Shown: in pieces, positions 8,152-19,053 of the stretch | How positions within the stretch are numbered: the stretch's first letter is position 1 | How the letters are laid out: each line of letters starts with the position of its first letter | Assembly: GCF_026262575.1 (NCBI RefSeq) | Contig: NZ_JAPKFL010000002.1 | Location: 124,001 to 188,000, forward strand | DNA length: 64,000 bases | From: Streptomyces marinisediminis | GTDB taxonomy: Bacteria > Actinomycetota > Actinomycetes > Streptomycetales > Streptomycetaceae | Direction: 5' to 3' | Notes under the pieces: generated by a model | Database searches by the model: none | The model's input: only the letters and a program-made list of their open reading frames with translations | Told to the model about the DNA's origin: nothing | Program-made: the position numbers and the translations under genes

Positions 8152-9489
8152 GTGTTCGGCACCGCACCCACACGTCGCACGACTGACGCGGACGTCGTCG
8201 TCATCGGAGCCGGCCTGGCCGGGCTGGCGGCCGCCCGGCACCTGACCGGGGCCGGGCTCACGGTCACGGTGCTGGAGGCGGCCGAGCGCGTCGGCGGCCG
8301 GATGGCCACCGAGGACCTGTCGGGCTACCGGCTGGACGGAGGCGGCCAACTGCTGTGCGCCGACTGGCCGGAGCTGCGCACCAGCCCCGGCCTGGCGGAG
8401 CTGGAGCTGCGCCCCTTCGCGCCCGGCGTCGCCATCCGGGGCGGCGGACACACGGTGCGGATCAGCGGGGCCCGGTCGGTGCGGCTCGGCGGCCCCGGCG
8501 GTGCCCGGCACCCGGCCCGGGCCCTGGGCACCGCGCTGGACGCGGCCCGGCTGCGCGGCCAGCTCGCCCGGCTGGCGGTCACCGAGCCGCACCGGCTGCG
8601 GGCCCGCCCCGAGCTGCCGGCGGCCCGGGCGCTGGTCACGCGCGGCATTCCGTTCCGCACGGTGGACACCCTGCTGCGTCCGCTGGTGGCCACCCTGCTC
8701 GGCGACCCGGAGCTGGAGACCTCCAGCCGGGTGACGGACCTGGCGCTGCGCGGCTTCGCCCGGCGCGGTCTGTCCCTGCCGGCCGGGGGCGCGGCGGCCG
8801 TGCCGGAGCTGCTGGCGGCGGGGCTGCCGCCGGGCACGGTGCGCACCTCGACGCGCGCGGTCGGGGTGTCGGCGAACGCGGTGGAGACCGAGGGGCGGGG
8901 CCGGTTCGGCTGCCGCGCGGTCGTCGTCGCGACCGGCGCGCGGGACGCGGCCCGCCTGCTGCCCGGGGTGCGGGTGCCGGCCTTCCACCCGGTGACGGTG
9001 CTGCACCACGCCGCGGACGCCGCACCCCCGGCCGCCGACCGCGTGCTCGTGCTGGACGGGGAGCGGCGCGGCCCCGTGACGTACACGATGGTGGCCTCGG
9101 CCGTCGACCCGTCCCGCGCGCGTCCGGGGCGCACGCTGGTCACCTCGGTCGTGCTGGGCGCGGCCGCCGCCGAGCCCCCCGCGGCGCTGGACCGCGCCGC
9201 ACGTGCCCAACTGGCCGCGCTGCACGGCGTCGCGGCCGGGCGGTGGGACCTGCTGGCCGCCCGGCACCAGGCGGACGCCGTCCCGGCGATGCCCGCGCCG
9301 CACGACGCGCGGCGGGCGGTGCGGGTGCTGACGGGCCTGTACCTGTGCGGTGACCACCGGGACACCGGCACGCCCCAGGGGGCGTTGCGCTCGGCCGCGC
9401 GGGCGGCGGACGCCGTCTGCCGCGACCTCGGCGTCCGGCTGCCGGCCGCGCGGGGCGGCACGCCGGGCGACGCCCTGCGCGCGGCCTGA
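8152..9489 (+). CDS. FAD-dependent flavin amine oxidase/protoporphyrinogen oxidase-like protein
   Basis: A 445-residue NAD(P)-binding Rossmann flavoprotein. The dinucleotide fold is DVVVIGAGLAGLAAARHLTG (about residues 13-32) with the GG motif EAAERVGGRMATE. The C-terminal FAD-contact region reads GLYLCGDHRDTGTPQGALRS. The length and both motifs place it in the amino_oxidase superfamily (PF01593). The GTG at 8152 is preferred because GGGAGG lies 5 bp upstream; an ATG-initiated form further upstream adds only unstructured residues. The substrate cannot be told from sequence. The 269 bp before it (7883-8151) hold no gene and probably its promoter. Confidence 0.87.
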   Translation: MFGTAPTRRTTDADVVVIGAGLAGLAAARHLTGAGLTVTVLEAAERVGGRMATEDLSGYRLDGGGQLLCADWPELRTSPGLAELELRPFAPGVAIRGGGHTVRISGARSVRLGGPGGARHPARALGTALDAARLRGQLARLAVTEPHRLRARPELPAARALVTRGIPFRTVDTLLRPLVATLLGDPELETSSRVTDLALRGFARRGLSLPAGGAAAVPELLAAGLPPGTVRTSTRAVGVSANAVETEGRGRFGCRAVVVATGARDAARLLPGVRVPAFHPVTVLHHAADAAPPAADRVLVLDGERRGPVTYTMVASAVDPSRARPGRTLVTSVVLGAAAAEPPAALDRAARAQLAALHGVAAGRWDLLAARHQADAVPAMPAPHDARRAVRVLTGLYLCGDHRDTGTPQGALRSAARAADAVCRDLGVRLPAARGGTPGDALRAA

Positions 9490-9557
9490 CGGACACGTTT
9501 CGGCCCTGACCGGAACCGGCGGGCTCCGCATGGCCAAGTTCCGCTTATTGTTCGAGC

Positions 9558-10463
9558 ATGTTCGAGTTGCGACACCTGCGCACGTTCCAGGAGGTCATCC
9601 GGACCGGCTCCTACACGGCAGCGGGCCGGGCGCTGGGCTATACCCAGCCCGCGATCACCCAGCAGGTCAGAGCGCTGGAGCGCAGTGTCGGGTCGCCGCT
9701 CTTCGTACGCGCCGGTCGCCGCATGCGGTTGACGGAAGCGGGTGAGGCACTGGCCCGGCACGCCGGGGCGATCCTCGACGGTATGGTCGTCGCGCAGCAG
9801 CAGCTCGCCGCGCTGCGACGCCTGGAAGCCGGGCACGTGCGGGTCTGCGCCTTCCCGAGCGCGAGCGCGACCCTGGTGCCGGAGGCACTGGCCCGGCTGG
9901 CGCACGACCATCCGGGTGTGCGGGTCGCGTTGCAGGAGGACGAGCCCCCCGACTCACTGCACCGCGTGGTGCGTGGCGAGGCCGACATCTCCCTCGCGTT
10001 CACCTATCCAGGGCTGCACGAACAGGTGCCGCCCGGTCTGGTGGAGATACCGCTCATGGAGGACCAGCTGACGGTTCTGCTGCCCGCGGACCATCCCCTG
10101 GCACGGCGCCGGGCGGTACGCCTGGCCGACCTGTCCGACGCGCGGTGGATCACCGGATGCGTACGGTGCCGCGCCAACTTCCTGCACGAGTGCGGCGAAC
10201 TGGGTATCACCCCGGACATCGCGTTCACCACGGACGACAACCTGGTGGTGCAGAGCCTGGTCGCCGAGGGACTCGGTATCGCCATGATGCCGGGACTCGT
10301 GCTGTCCTTCCTGGTGCACCGCAAGGTGGTGGGCCGGGCGCTGGACCCGCCCACACGCCGCCACATCTCCGCCTACGTGCTGCGCGAGCACCTGGAGACA
10401 CCGGCCACGGCTCTGGTGCTGCGGGAGTTGCGGACGGTCGCGGAGAACCGCGTCGGCTGCTGA
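9558..10463 (+). CDS. LysR-family regulator of the cysteine dioxygenase/YeiH operon
   Basis: A 301-residue LysR regulator. The winged helix is at residues 1-60 (FELRHLRTFQEVIRTGSYTA, then QPAITQQVRALERSVGSPLF), followed by a substrate-binding domain from about 90. The effector domain includes HVRVCAFPSASATLVPEAL and a notable cysteine pair in WITGCVRCRANFLHECGELG, three Cys residues within 12 positions, which could serve thiol or metal sensing (inference). It is immediately upstream of, and parallel to, a cysteine dioxygenase and a YeiH exporter, so it is the likely activator of that pair in response to a sulfur metabolite. Confidence 0.92.
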   Translation: MFELRHLRTFQEVIRTGSYTAAGRALGYTQPAITQQVRALERSVGSPLFVRAGRRMRLTEAGEALARHAGAILDGMVVAQQQLAALRRLEAGHVRVCAFPSASATLVPEALARLAHDHPGVRVALQEDEPPDSLHRVVRGEADISLAFTYPGLHEQVPPGLVEIPLMEDQLTVLLPADHPLARRRAVRLADLSDARWITGCVRCRANFLHECGELGITPDIAFTTDDNLVVQSLVAEGLGIAMMPGLVLSFLVHRKVVGRALDPPTRRHISAYVLREHLETPATALVLRELRTVAENRVGC

Positions 10464-10546
10464 GGTCCAATCCATAAGCACATGCAGGGGAAGGGCGAAG
10501 AAACCCTCGTTGGACATGATAGGCGCGGCGCGGTGACGCTGCCCGC

Positions 10547-11164
10547 ATGGTTCCTCCCCCTCCCTCCACCACGCTCGACACCGCCCCCCCGCCGCCGGTG
10601 ACCGACCGGCTCACGGCACTGGTCGAGGACGTCCGCGCCGCCGTGCGTCTCGGGTCGCCCCCGGACGTCACCGCCCACCTCGTCGGCGAGAAGCTGGCAC
10701 CCCACCTCGGTGCCGCGGACCTGCTGACACCCGCGCAGTGCCAGGGCGATCCCGACCACTACCGCCAGCACCTGCTGCACGCCGAGAGCGACGGCAGCTT
10801 CTCGCTCGTCGCGCTGGTGTGGCTGCCCCGCCAGTGCACGCCCGTGCACGACCACGTCTCCTGGTGCGTCACCGGCGTCCACGCCGGTGAGGAGCACGAG
10901 CGGCGCTACCAACTGCTGCCCGCCTCCGGACCCGGTGGGAGCGCGCGCCTGGTGGCCACCGAGGACGTGGTGAACAGGCGCGGCGCGGTGTGCGGTTTCG
11001 CCCCTCCCGGCGACATCCACCGCGTGCGCAACGGGGGGGCGCGGCGAGCCATATCCCTGCACGTCTACGGCGCGGACGTCTCCCGCCTCGGCTCCAGCGT
11101 GCGCCGCGTCTACACCCTCCCCGCCGACGACGTACCGGCCGGCGCAACGCCGACCGACCGCTGA
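10547..11164 (+). CDS. Cysteine dioxygenase family cupin
   Basis: A 205-residue Fe(II) cupin of the PF05995 family. The first cupin motif TPVHDHVSWCVTGVHAGEE provides two His ligands (HxH, near residue 100). The third His is in PPGDIHRVRN, followed by the conserved ISLHVYG. Cysteine dioxygenases turn L-cysteine into cysteine sulfinate, which is then desulfinated to sulfite. The proline-rich first 18 residues are disordered. Its TGA overlaps the ATG of yeiH by one base, showing translational coupling. A bacterial thiol dioxygenase acting on another thiol (such as 3-mercaptopropionate) cannot be excluded. Confidence 0.88.
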   Translation: MVPPPPSTTLDTAPPPPVTDRLTALVEDVRAAVRLGSPPDVTAHLVGEKLAPHLGAADLLTPAQCQGDPDHYRQHLLHAESDGSFSLVALVWLPRQCTPVHDHVSWCVTGVHAGEEHERRYQLLPASGPGGSARLVATEDVVNRRGAVCGFAPPGDIHRVRNGGARRAISLHVYGADVSRLGSSVRRVYTLPADDVPAGATPTDR

Positions 11165-12264
11165 TGGCGGCCCTCGGCACCCGGCACGGGCGCGGCTCCG
11201 CGGGACGACCGTCCGCCCGACCCCGCGTGGTACGGCTGCCGCACGGACGGCCCGGCGGGGCGGGTCCGGTGCCCGGGCTCGCTCTCGTCGGGGGCGGGGT
11301 GGCCGCGGCGTGGGGCGCGCACCTGCTCTTCCCCGCGCTCCCCGTACTGACGGCGGCGATCGCGCTGGGCATCGCCGTCGCGCACCTGCCGCGGCTGCGC
11401 GGGTTCGTGCGGAGGCGCGGACGCCCGGGACTGGCGCTGGCCGGGCGGCGGCTGATGCGGGCCGGGGTGGTTCTGCTCGGCCTCGAGCTGAGCCTGGGCA
11501 CCGTGCTGGGTCTCGGCTGGGCGACAACGGCCATGGTCCTCGTCGTCGTCGTCGCGACGTTCGGCGGCACGCTGTGGCTGGGCCGACGGGCCGGGCTGCC
11601 CGGTGACCAGCCGCTGCTCGTGGCCACCGGCTACGCGATCTGCGGGGCGTCGGCCATCGCGGCGGTCAGTGAGGGGCGGCGCAGTGACGACCGGGACGTG
11701 GCCGCCTCCGTCGCGCTGGTGACGCTGTGCGGCACGCTGGCGATCGCCGTCCTGCCACTGCTGCACGCTCCCCTCGGGCTGACGGACGCCGCGTTCGGAC
11801 GCTGGGTCGGCGCCAGTGTCCACGACGTCGGGCAGGTGGTGGCCACCGCGCAGACCGCCGGTGACGCGGCGCTGACCGACGCGGTGCTGGTGAAGCTGAT
11901 GCGTGTGGTCATGCTGGCCCCGCTGGCGGCCGTGGTGGCCGTGGTGGGTGTGTCAGCGGCGCGGCGACGCGCGCAAGGAGGGCACGGCGGCGGGGCGCGG
12001 CGGCGTCCACCGCTGGTACCGCTGTTCGTGGCCGGTTTCCTCGCCCTGGCCGCGCTGCGCAGCACCGGCCTGTTGCCGCCCGGTCTGCTGGACGCCGCCG
12101 CGGGGCTGCGGGAAGTGCTGTTGGCTGCGGCCCTCTTCGGTCTCGGCACCGGCGTCCACCTGCCCTCGCTGGCCCGCACCGGCTGGCGCCTCGCCGCCCT
12201 CGGCACCACCGCCTGGGTGATCGTCGCGGGCGCGGCCTACGTGGGCGTGCTGCTGACGACGTGA
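11164..12264 (+). CDS. YeiH/UPF0324-family putative sulfate exporter
   Basis: A 366-residue integral membrane protein with about 10 helices. The typical family blocks are LPVLTAAIALGIAVAHLP, LMRAGVVLLGLELSLGTVLG, the central DQPLLVATGYAICGASAIAA and GASVHDVGQVVATAQTAGDA. The G(T)A(I)CGASAI and VHDVGQV motifs are diagnostic for the Cons_hypoth698 (UPF0324) family. The arginine-rich N-terminal 35 residues are cytosolic. Coupling to cysteine dioxygenase suggests export of the sulfite or sulfate made from cysteine breakdown. A 25-bp perfect hairpin ends the unit. Confidence 0.9.
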   Translation: MAALGTRHGRGSAGRPSARPRVVRLPHGRPGGAGPVPGLALVGGGVAAAWGAHLLFPALPVLTAAIALGIAVAHLPRLRGFVRRRGRPGLALAGRRLMRAGVVLLGLELSLGTVLGLGWATTAMVLVVVVATFGGTLWLGRRAGLPGDQPLLVATGYAICGASAIAAVSEGRRSDDRDVAASVALVTLCGTLAIAVLPLLHAPLGLTDAAFGRWVGASVHDVGQVVATAQTAGDAALTDAVLVKLMRVVMLAPLAAVVAVVGVSAARRRAQGGHGGGARRRPPLVPLFVAGFLALAALRSTGLLPPGLLDAAAGLREVLLAAALFGLGTGVHLPSLARTGWRLAALGTTAWVIVAGAAYVGVLLTT

Positions 12265-12315
12265 CGCGGACGCCGCCCTCTCCGGCGGCCGCCCACCGCC
12301 TTCGCACGAGGTGCC

Positions 12316-12369
12316 CGCCCCGAGCCGTGGCCGTGGTACCCACCGGTACCACGGCCACGGCTCGGGGCG
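12316..12369 (+). terminator. Perfect 25-bp hairpin terminator after yeiH
   Basis: Arms 12316-12340 and 12345-12369 are exact reverse complements around a CACC loop. It lies 51 bp after the yeiH stop and 56 bp before the next gene on the same strand, so it separates the sulfur operon from the CPBP protease gene. Confidence 0.85.
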
Positions 12370-12425
12370 CCGGACGGTGCCGCCGCGCGGCCGAACCGGT
12401 CGGCGCGGCGTGAGAGGGTCGGCGC

Positions 12426-13148
12426 ATGGGTGTGGGACGGGAGACGGGGGCGGCGCTGGGCGTGCTGGCGGCCGCCCAGGTGGCGAAGGCGCGGCTGGCG
12501 CCGGGGCCGGGGAACGCGGTGTCGGTGGTGGCCACCGCCGCGCTCGCCGGGGTGGCCAGGCGCGCGGGCCTGACGCGGGCGCAGGTGGGGCTCGGCGCGG
12601 ACGGGCTCGCGCGGGGCGCGCGGCACGGGGCGGTGGCGGCCTGCTGCGTGGCCGGGGCCTACGCGTGCGGCACGGTGCTCCCCGCGACGCGCGCCCTGTT
12701 CGCGGACCGGCGGGCGGCGCCCGACCTGCCCGGGCTGCTCCGGCAGGCGCTGCTCGACGTCCCGGTGGGCACGGTGCTGCTGGAGGAGGCGGCGTTCCGG
12801 GGCGTGCTGCCCGCCCTGCTGGCGCGGCGCTGGGGCACGCGGCGCGCGGACGCGGTGGCCGCCGCGCTCTTCGGGCTGTGGCACGTGGCGCCGTCGGCCG
12901 CGCTGGTCGAGGCGAACCCGGCGCTGGCGCGGGCGAGCGCGGCGGGCGTCCCGGCGGGGTCCGGCGCCGCGCGGTGGGCGACGGCGGCGGGCAACGTCGC
13001 CGCCGGAGCGCTCGGCGGGCTGGCCCTCGGCGCGCTGCGGCGGCGCGGCGGCCTGCTCGCCCCGGCGCTGGCGCACACCGCGCTCAACGCGTTCGGCTTC
13101 GTGGCCGCTCATCTGGTGGGCCGGGCGCGGCGCGAAGCTGCTCGGTGA
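12426..13148 (+). CDS. CPBP family intramembrane glutamic endopeptidase
   Basis: A 240-residue membrane protein of the ABI/CAAX protease family (Rce1-like). The catalytic motifs are EEAAFRGVLPALL (EExxxR), the second motif in ALFGLWHVAPS (H within FxxxH) and HTALNAFGF (HxxxN). It has about six predicted helices rich in Ala and Leu. Its C-terminal 65 bp overlap the 3' end of the convergent LysR gene, a tight but plausible tail-to-tail overlap. The substrate is unknown. Confidence 0.88.
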   Translation: MGVGRETGAALGVLAAAQVAKARLAPGPGNAVSVVATAALAGVARRAGLTRAQVGLGADGLARGARHGAVAACCVAGAYACGTVLPATRALFADRRAAPDLPGLLRQALLDVPVGTVLLEEAAFRGVLPALLARRWGTRRADAVAAALFGLWHVAPSAALVEANPALARASAAGVPAGSGAARWATAAGNVAAGALGGLALGALRRRGGLLAPALAHTALNAFGFVAAHLVGRARREAAR

Positions 13149-14007
13149 GGACGCGCGCCAGCTCGCGTGCCGCCCGGGGCGGGGAGACGTCGGCGCGGTG
13201 GGCCACGCAGACGGTGCGGCGCAGGCCCGGCGGGGCCAGCGGGGTGGTGCGCAGCCCCGAGCGGTCGGCCACCATGCGCGGCACCACGGCGAGGCCCAGC
13301 CCGGCGCGCACGAAGCCGAGCACGGCGTCCATCTCGCCGCCCTCGACGCTGAACCGGGGCTCGAACCCGGCGGCGCGGCACGCCGCGAGGGTCAGCTCCC
13401 GCAGGTCGTAGCCGTGCCGGAACATCACCAGCGGGGTGTCGCGCAGGTCGGCCACGCGCAGGGCACCGTCGGCGGGCGCGGGCTCGCCCGGCGCGGAGAC
13501 CACCACCAGCTCCTCGTGCAGCAGCTCCGTGGTGGCCAGCGCGGGCGCCTGGCCGGGCAGCGGCGTGATGACGAGCGCCAGGTCCAGCTCGCCGGCGGCC
13601 AGCACGCCGACCAGGTCCCGGGAGCCGCCCTCGTGCACCGCGAGTTCCACGCCCGGGTAGCGGTCGCGGAACAGGCGCAGCACGTCCGGCACGACGCTCG
13701 TGCACAGGCTGGGCGGCGCGCCGAGCCGGACCCGGCCGCGTCTCAGCCGGGCGACCTCCTGCACCTCCCGCCGCGCGGTGTCGGCGTCGGCGAGGATGCG
13801 GCGGGCGAGCGGCAGCAGCGCCTCCCCCGCGTCGGTGAGCCCGATGTGGCCCCTGGCCCGGTGGAACAGCTCGGTGCCCAGCTCCCGTTCCAGCGCGCGG
13901 ATCTGCTGGGACAGGGAGGGCTGGGCGACGTGCTCGCGCTGGGCGGCACGGGTGAAGTGCCGGGTCTCGGCGACGGCGGCGAAGTACCGGAGCTGCTGGA
14001 GCTGCAT
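13084..14007 (-). CDS. LysR-family regulator, divergent from sdhCAB
   Basis: A 307-residue LysR regulator. The winged helix MQLQQLRYFAAVAETRHFTR and QPSLSQQIRALERELGTELF is followed by a LysR substrate-binding domain (about 90-290; RVRLGAPPSLCTSVVPDVLR). The ATG at 14007 is chosen because MQLQQLRYF is the canonical LysR N-terminus; an in-frame start 24 bp upstream would run into the operator. The gene diverges from the succinate dehydrogenase operon across a 96-bp gap that contains a perfect LysR-type palindrome, so it very probably regulates that operon and itself. The effector may be a dicarboxylate (inference). Confidence 0.92.
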   Translation of the reverse strand: MQLQQLRYFAAVAETRHFTRAAQREHVAQPSLSQQIRALERELGTELFHRARGHIGLTDAGEALLPLARRILADADTARREVQEVARLRRGRVRLGAPPSLCTSVVPDVLRLFRDRYPGVELAVHEGGSRDLVGVLAAGELDLALVITPLPGQAPALATTELLHEELVVVSAPGEPAPADGALRVADLRDTPLVMFRHGYDLRELTLAACRAAGFEPRFSVEGGEMDAVLGFVRAGLGLAVVPRMVADRSGLRTTPLAPPGLRRTVCVAHRADVSPPRAARELARVLTEQLRAAPGPPDERPRSRTR

Positions 14008-14027
14008 GGCGCCAAGCCTAGACGGCT

Positions 14028-14046
14028 CCATAGGCCGACCCTATGG
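14028..14046. promoter_or_regulatory. LysR-type operator between lysR and sdhC
   Basis: The 19-bp palindrome CCATAGG-N5-CCTATGG contains the classical T-N11-A core (T at 14031, A at 14043). It lies 21 bp from the lysR start and 58 bp from the sdhC start, the standard place for a LysR recognition site. A second CTATG half-site at 14058-14062 could be the activation site. Confidence 0.7.
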
Positions 14047-14103
14047 TAATCAGCCACACTATGTCTTGGACGGATCACCCGGGGCGCTCCTACCGTCGCA
14101 GGC

Positions 14104-14961
14104 ATGGCAACGGCGACGAAGCCCCCGCGACGGACGGCGGCGGCACGGGCAGCGCGAGCGGCACGGGCCGCGCGGACGGCACGGGCGCGGCGGACGGCGC
14201 AAGCGGCCGGAGGCGGGGCGGCCGGAGGCGGGGCGGCCGGAGCACGGCCGGCGGACGCGGCACGGCACGCCGAGGGTGGGCGGCCGCCCTCCCCGGTGCG
14301 CCTGGTGTGGCGCTCGACGGTCGGCAAGAAGGCGGTCATGGCCGTCACCGGCGCCGTCATGCTGGCGTACCTGGTGGCGCACATGCTGGGCAACCTGAAG
14401 ATCTTCTTCGGCCCCGAGGAGTTCAACGGCTACGCGCACTGGCTGCGCACGATCGGAGCGCCGGTGCTGCACCACGGGTGGTTCCTGTGGCTGCTGCGCG
14501 CCGGGCTGCTGACGGCCGTGGTGCTGCACGGCGTCGCCGCGTACCAGCTCACCCGGCGCGCCCGGGCCGCCCGCCCGGTGCGGTACGCCCACCGCCGCGC
14601 CCGCACCGACTACGCCACCCGCACCATGCGCTGGGGCGGCGTCATCCTCGCCCTGTTCGTCGTGTGGCACCTGCTGGACCTGACGACCGGCACGGTGAAC
14701 CCGCACGGGCGGCCCGGGCAGTCCTACCAGAACGTCGTCGCCACGTTCGGCACGTGGTACGGCAACGCCGTCTACGGCGTCGCCATGCTCGCGCTGGGCC
14801 TGCACGTGCGCCACGGCCTCCTCGCCGCCGCCCGCTCGCTCGGGCTGGCCGGCGCCCGGGCCGAGCGGGCGCTGCGGGCCACCGGCACCGGGCTGGCGCT
14901 CGCGCTGACCGCCGGATTCCTCGTCGTCCCCGTCGCCGTCATGACCAAGGTGGTGAGCTGA
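14104..14961 (+). CDS. sdhC: Succinate dehydrogenase/fumarate reductase cytochrome b subunit
   Basis: A 285-residue membrane anchor of the b558 type with five predicted helices from about residue 75 on. Conserved parts are [25 protein letters not shown] with a heme His, [21 protein letters not shown] and FVVWHLLDL, which supply His ligands for two hemes. Residues 1-65 are an Ala/Arg/Gly-rich low-complexity tail not seen in the family core. An alternative GTG at 14296 ([12 protein letters not shown]) would give a 221-residue protein of normal family size, so the start is uncertain. It is the first gene of sdhCAB. Confidence 0.88.
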   Translation: MATATKPPRRTAAARAARAARAARTARARRTAQAAGGGAAGGGAAGARPADAARHAEGGRPPSPVRLVWRSTVGKKAVMAVTGAVMLAYLVAHMLGNLKIFFGPEEFNGYAHWLRTIGAPVLHHGWFLWLLRAGLLTAVVLHGVAAYQLTRRARAARPVRYAHRRARTDYATRTMRWGGVILALFVVWHLLDLTTGTVNPHGRPGQSYQNVVATFGTWYGNAVYGVAMLALGLHVRHGLLAAARSLGLAGARAERALRATGTGLALALTAGFLVVPVAVMTKVVS

Positions 14962-14962
14962 C

Positions 14963-16932
<1,970 letters not shown>

Positions 16933-16936
<4 letters not shown>

Positions 16937-17673
16937 GGCTCACCCTGCGCGTCTGGCGCCAGTCCGGGCCCGAGGCCCCCGGGCACCTGGCCGAGTACGA
17001 GGTCGACGGCCTCAGCGCGGACATGTCGTTCCTGGAACTGCTGGACGTGCTCAACGAGCGCCTCGCGCTGGGCGGCGAGGAGCCCGTCGCCTTCGACCAC
17101 GACTGCCGGGAGGGCATCTGCGGCGCCTGCGGCATGGTCGTGAACGGCCGGGCGCACGGGCCCGAGCCCACCACGGCCTGCCAGCTCCACCTGCGCTCCT
17201 TCGCCGACGGCGAGGTGGTCGACGTCGAGCCGTGGCGGGCGGCGGCGTTCCCCGTCGTCAAGGACCTCGTCGTGGACCGCTCCGCGCTCGACCGCGTCAT
17301 CGGCGCCGGCGGCTACGTCACCGCGCCCACCGGCAGCGCGCCCGAGGCCCACGCCACGCCCGTCCCGGCCGCCGACGCGGAGCGGGCCTTCGCGGACGCG
17401 GCCTGCATCGGCTGCGGGGCGTGCGTGGCGGCCTGCCCGAACGGTTCGGCGGCGCTGTTCACGGCCGCCAAGGTCAACCACCTGAACACGCTGCCGCAGG
17501 GCGCTCCCGAGGCGGACCGTCGGGTGCTGTCCATGGTCTCCGCGATGGACGCCGAGGGCTTCGGCGGCTGCACCAGCGCCGGAGAGTGCGCACGCGCCTG
17601 CCCGGCGGGCATCCCGCTCCCCACCATCGCCGCGATGAACCGCGCCTACCTCCGCGCCACCCGCCGCCCCTGA
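16933..17673 (+). CDS. sdhB: Succinate dehydrogenase/fumarate reductase iron-sulfur subunit
   Basis: A 246-residue electron-transfer subunit. The N-terminal [2Fe-2S] ferredoxin domain carries [15 protein letters not shown] plus a downstream Cys in TTACQLHL. The C-terminal domain has [14 protein letters not shown] and [16 protein letters not shown], which bind the [4Fe-4S] and [3Fe-4S] centres. The ATG at 16933 overlaps the sdhA stop (ATGA-type junction). The end of the gene is overlapped for 200 bp by an antisense hydrolase frame, whose tail is probably not real protein. Confidence 0.96.
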
Positions 17674-18463
17674 ACCCCGCGCCCGCGAGCGGACCTCGCC
17701 GGGGGGCGCGTGGGTCAGGGGGAGGTGGGTGGGGGCGGGCGGGGGGTGGGGTGTTCGCGCGCAGGGCGTCGCTCGCGGCGAGCGGGCCGGGCGCCGTCGC
17801 GGCGGGGGCGGTGAGCGCGGCGGTGACCGCGGGCGGCATCGCCTCTGGTACGAGCAGGCCGCGCGTCACCGCGGTGGCCAGCGTGTGCCACAGGCCCGCC
17901 CGGCGCAGCATCGCGTGGTCGCTGCCGGTCAGGACGACGCCGCAGGCGGAGGCCCCGGCGTCCCGGGCGCGCGCCACGAGGGACCAGGTGCCGCCCGGGT
18001 CGGTCACGCGGTCGCCCGCGTCGTGCAGCAGGACCAGCCGCCGGTCGGCCAGGTGTTCGACCGGCTCCCCGGCCGGACACCACGGCGCCAGGCCGACGAC
18101 GCCGCGCACGCCCGGGTGGGCCGCGAGGCGCAGGGCGGCCCGGCCGCCCATCGAGTGGCCGACGAGCACGACCGGCACCGGGCCCAGCCGCTCCACCAGC
18201 GACGCGAGCGCCGCCCCGGCGTCCCGCGCGGCGTCGGCCCGCTCCCCGTTCCAGCCCCGGTGCCGGTAGCGGACCTGCGCCACGGCCGGCCGCACGTCCG
18301 CGCAGGCACGGGCCACCGCGCGGACGAACGGACGCATCCGCAGCCCCGGCAGGTTGGGCCAGGGCGGTGCCTCCAGCGCCTCGGACCGGCCGCCGTGCAG
18401 GAACAGCACGAGCGCCCCGGGCCTGGGCGGGGAGGTGTAGAGGGCGTAACGGGGGTCGTCCAC
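17474..18463 (-). CDS. Alpha/beta hydrolase with abnormal C-terminal extension
   Basis: The first 230 or so residues form a compact alpha/beta hydrolase: [20 protein letters not shown] (oxyanion region), nucleophile elbow [20 protein letters not shown], and an acid/His part including [15 protein letters not shown] and [14 protein letters not shown]. After [14 protein letters not shown] the frame continues for about 100 Pro/Arg/Gly/Trp-rich residues with no family similarity, running 200 bp antisense into sdhB. I take this as loss of the original stop codon or a small frameshift near 17770, not as a functional domain. The GTG at 18463 is the chosen start; longer forms exist. Confidence 0.75.
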   Translation of the reverse strand: MDDPRYALYTSPPRPGALVLFLHGGRSEALEAPPWPNLPGLRMRPFVRAVARACADVRPAVAQVRYRHRGWNGERADAARDAGAALASLVERLGPVPVVLVGHSMGGRAALRLAAHPGVRGVVGLAPWCPAGEPVEHLADRRLVLLHDAGDRVTDPGGTWSLVARARDAGASACGVVLTGSDHAMLRRAGLWHTLATAVTRGLLVPEAMPPAVTAALTAPAATAPGPLAASDALRANTPPPARPHPPPPDPRAPRRGPLAGAGFRGGGWRGGRRGSSRRWWGAGCPPGRRVRTLRRWCSRRSPRRPSRRPWTAPDGPPRERPAAACSGG

Positions 18464-18639
18464 GTGCGGATGCCTGCCTTCTGCGACGGTGCCGACCCGG
18501 TGGGGCGGCACGGAAGCGGAGCCTCGGGCCGGTGCGGTCGCGGCAGCTCCGGCCGCCGGGGGCCGTCTGCCCGGAGCAGCCGCGGGCCGCCTACCCCGGA
18601 ATGCGGGCCCCGCACGCTCCGGGCCGGGCCCGGCGCCCC

Positions 18640-19053
18640 TCACGGGAGCGGGGCGTCCTTTGCTGGGTGGTCGGCAAGGGGCCGGTCCGGCGCGCGGCGC
18701 AGCAGCCCCGCGACGGTCAGGGTGCCCCAGCCCACGGAGACGGCGACCGCGCCCCAGCGCCGGGTGCGGCCGGGGAGGGTGCTGCCGAGCAGCACGGCGT
18801 CCCCGAAGTCCGCCGCGGCGCGCAGCACGGCCGCCGTGCGCAGGGCCGCGTCACCCGGCGCCGCCAGCATCGCGAGCCCGCTGGCGGCGTCCCGCCAGGC
18901 CAGCGGGGTCAGTGCGATCGCCGTCGCCGGAGCGGTGTGGCCGGTGGCGTCCACCAGGCCGGAGGGGCGGGCGAGAAGTTGGGGGCGCGCGGTGACCAGC
19001 AGCCCGTAGGCGGCGGTCGCGGCCCCGACGAGCCTCAGCAGCTTGGCGTCCAC
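18640..19053 (-). CDS. Small membrane protein, possibly DUF4267-like
   Basis: A 137-residue protein with about four hydrophobic helices (LLRLVGAATAAYGLLVTARP, AIALTPLAWRDAASGLAML, AAVLRAAADFGDAVLLGSTL and WGAVAVSVGWGTLTVAGLL). The WRDAASGLAML segment resembles DUF4267-type membrane proteins, but this is a weak assignment. The start is GTG at 19053. It lies 108 bp downstream of a SnoaL-fused ECF sigma gene on the same strand and may belong to its regulon. No function is known. Confidence 0.65.
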   Translation of the reverse strand: MDAKLLRLVGAATAAYGLLVTARPQLLARPSGLVDATGHTAPATAIALTPLAWRDAASGLAMLAAPGDAALRTAAVLRAAADFGDAVLLGSTLPGRTRRWGAVAVSVGWGTLTVAGLLRRAPDRPLADHPAKDAPLP

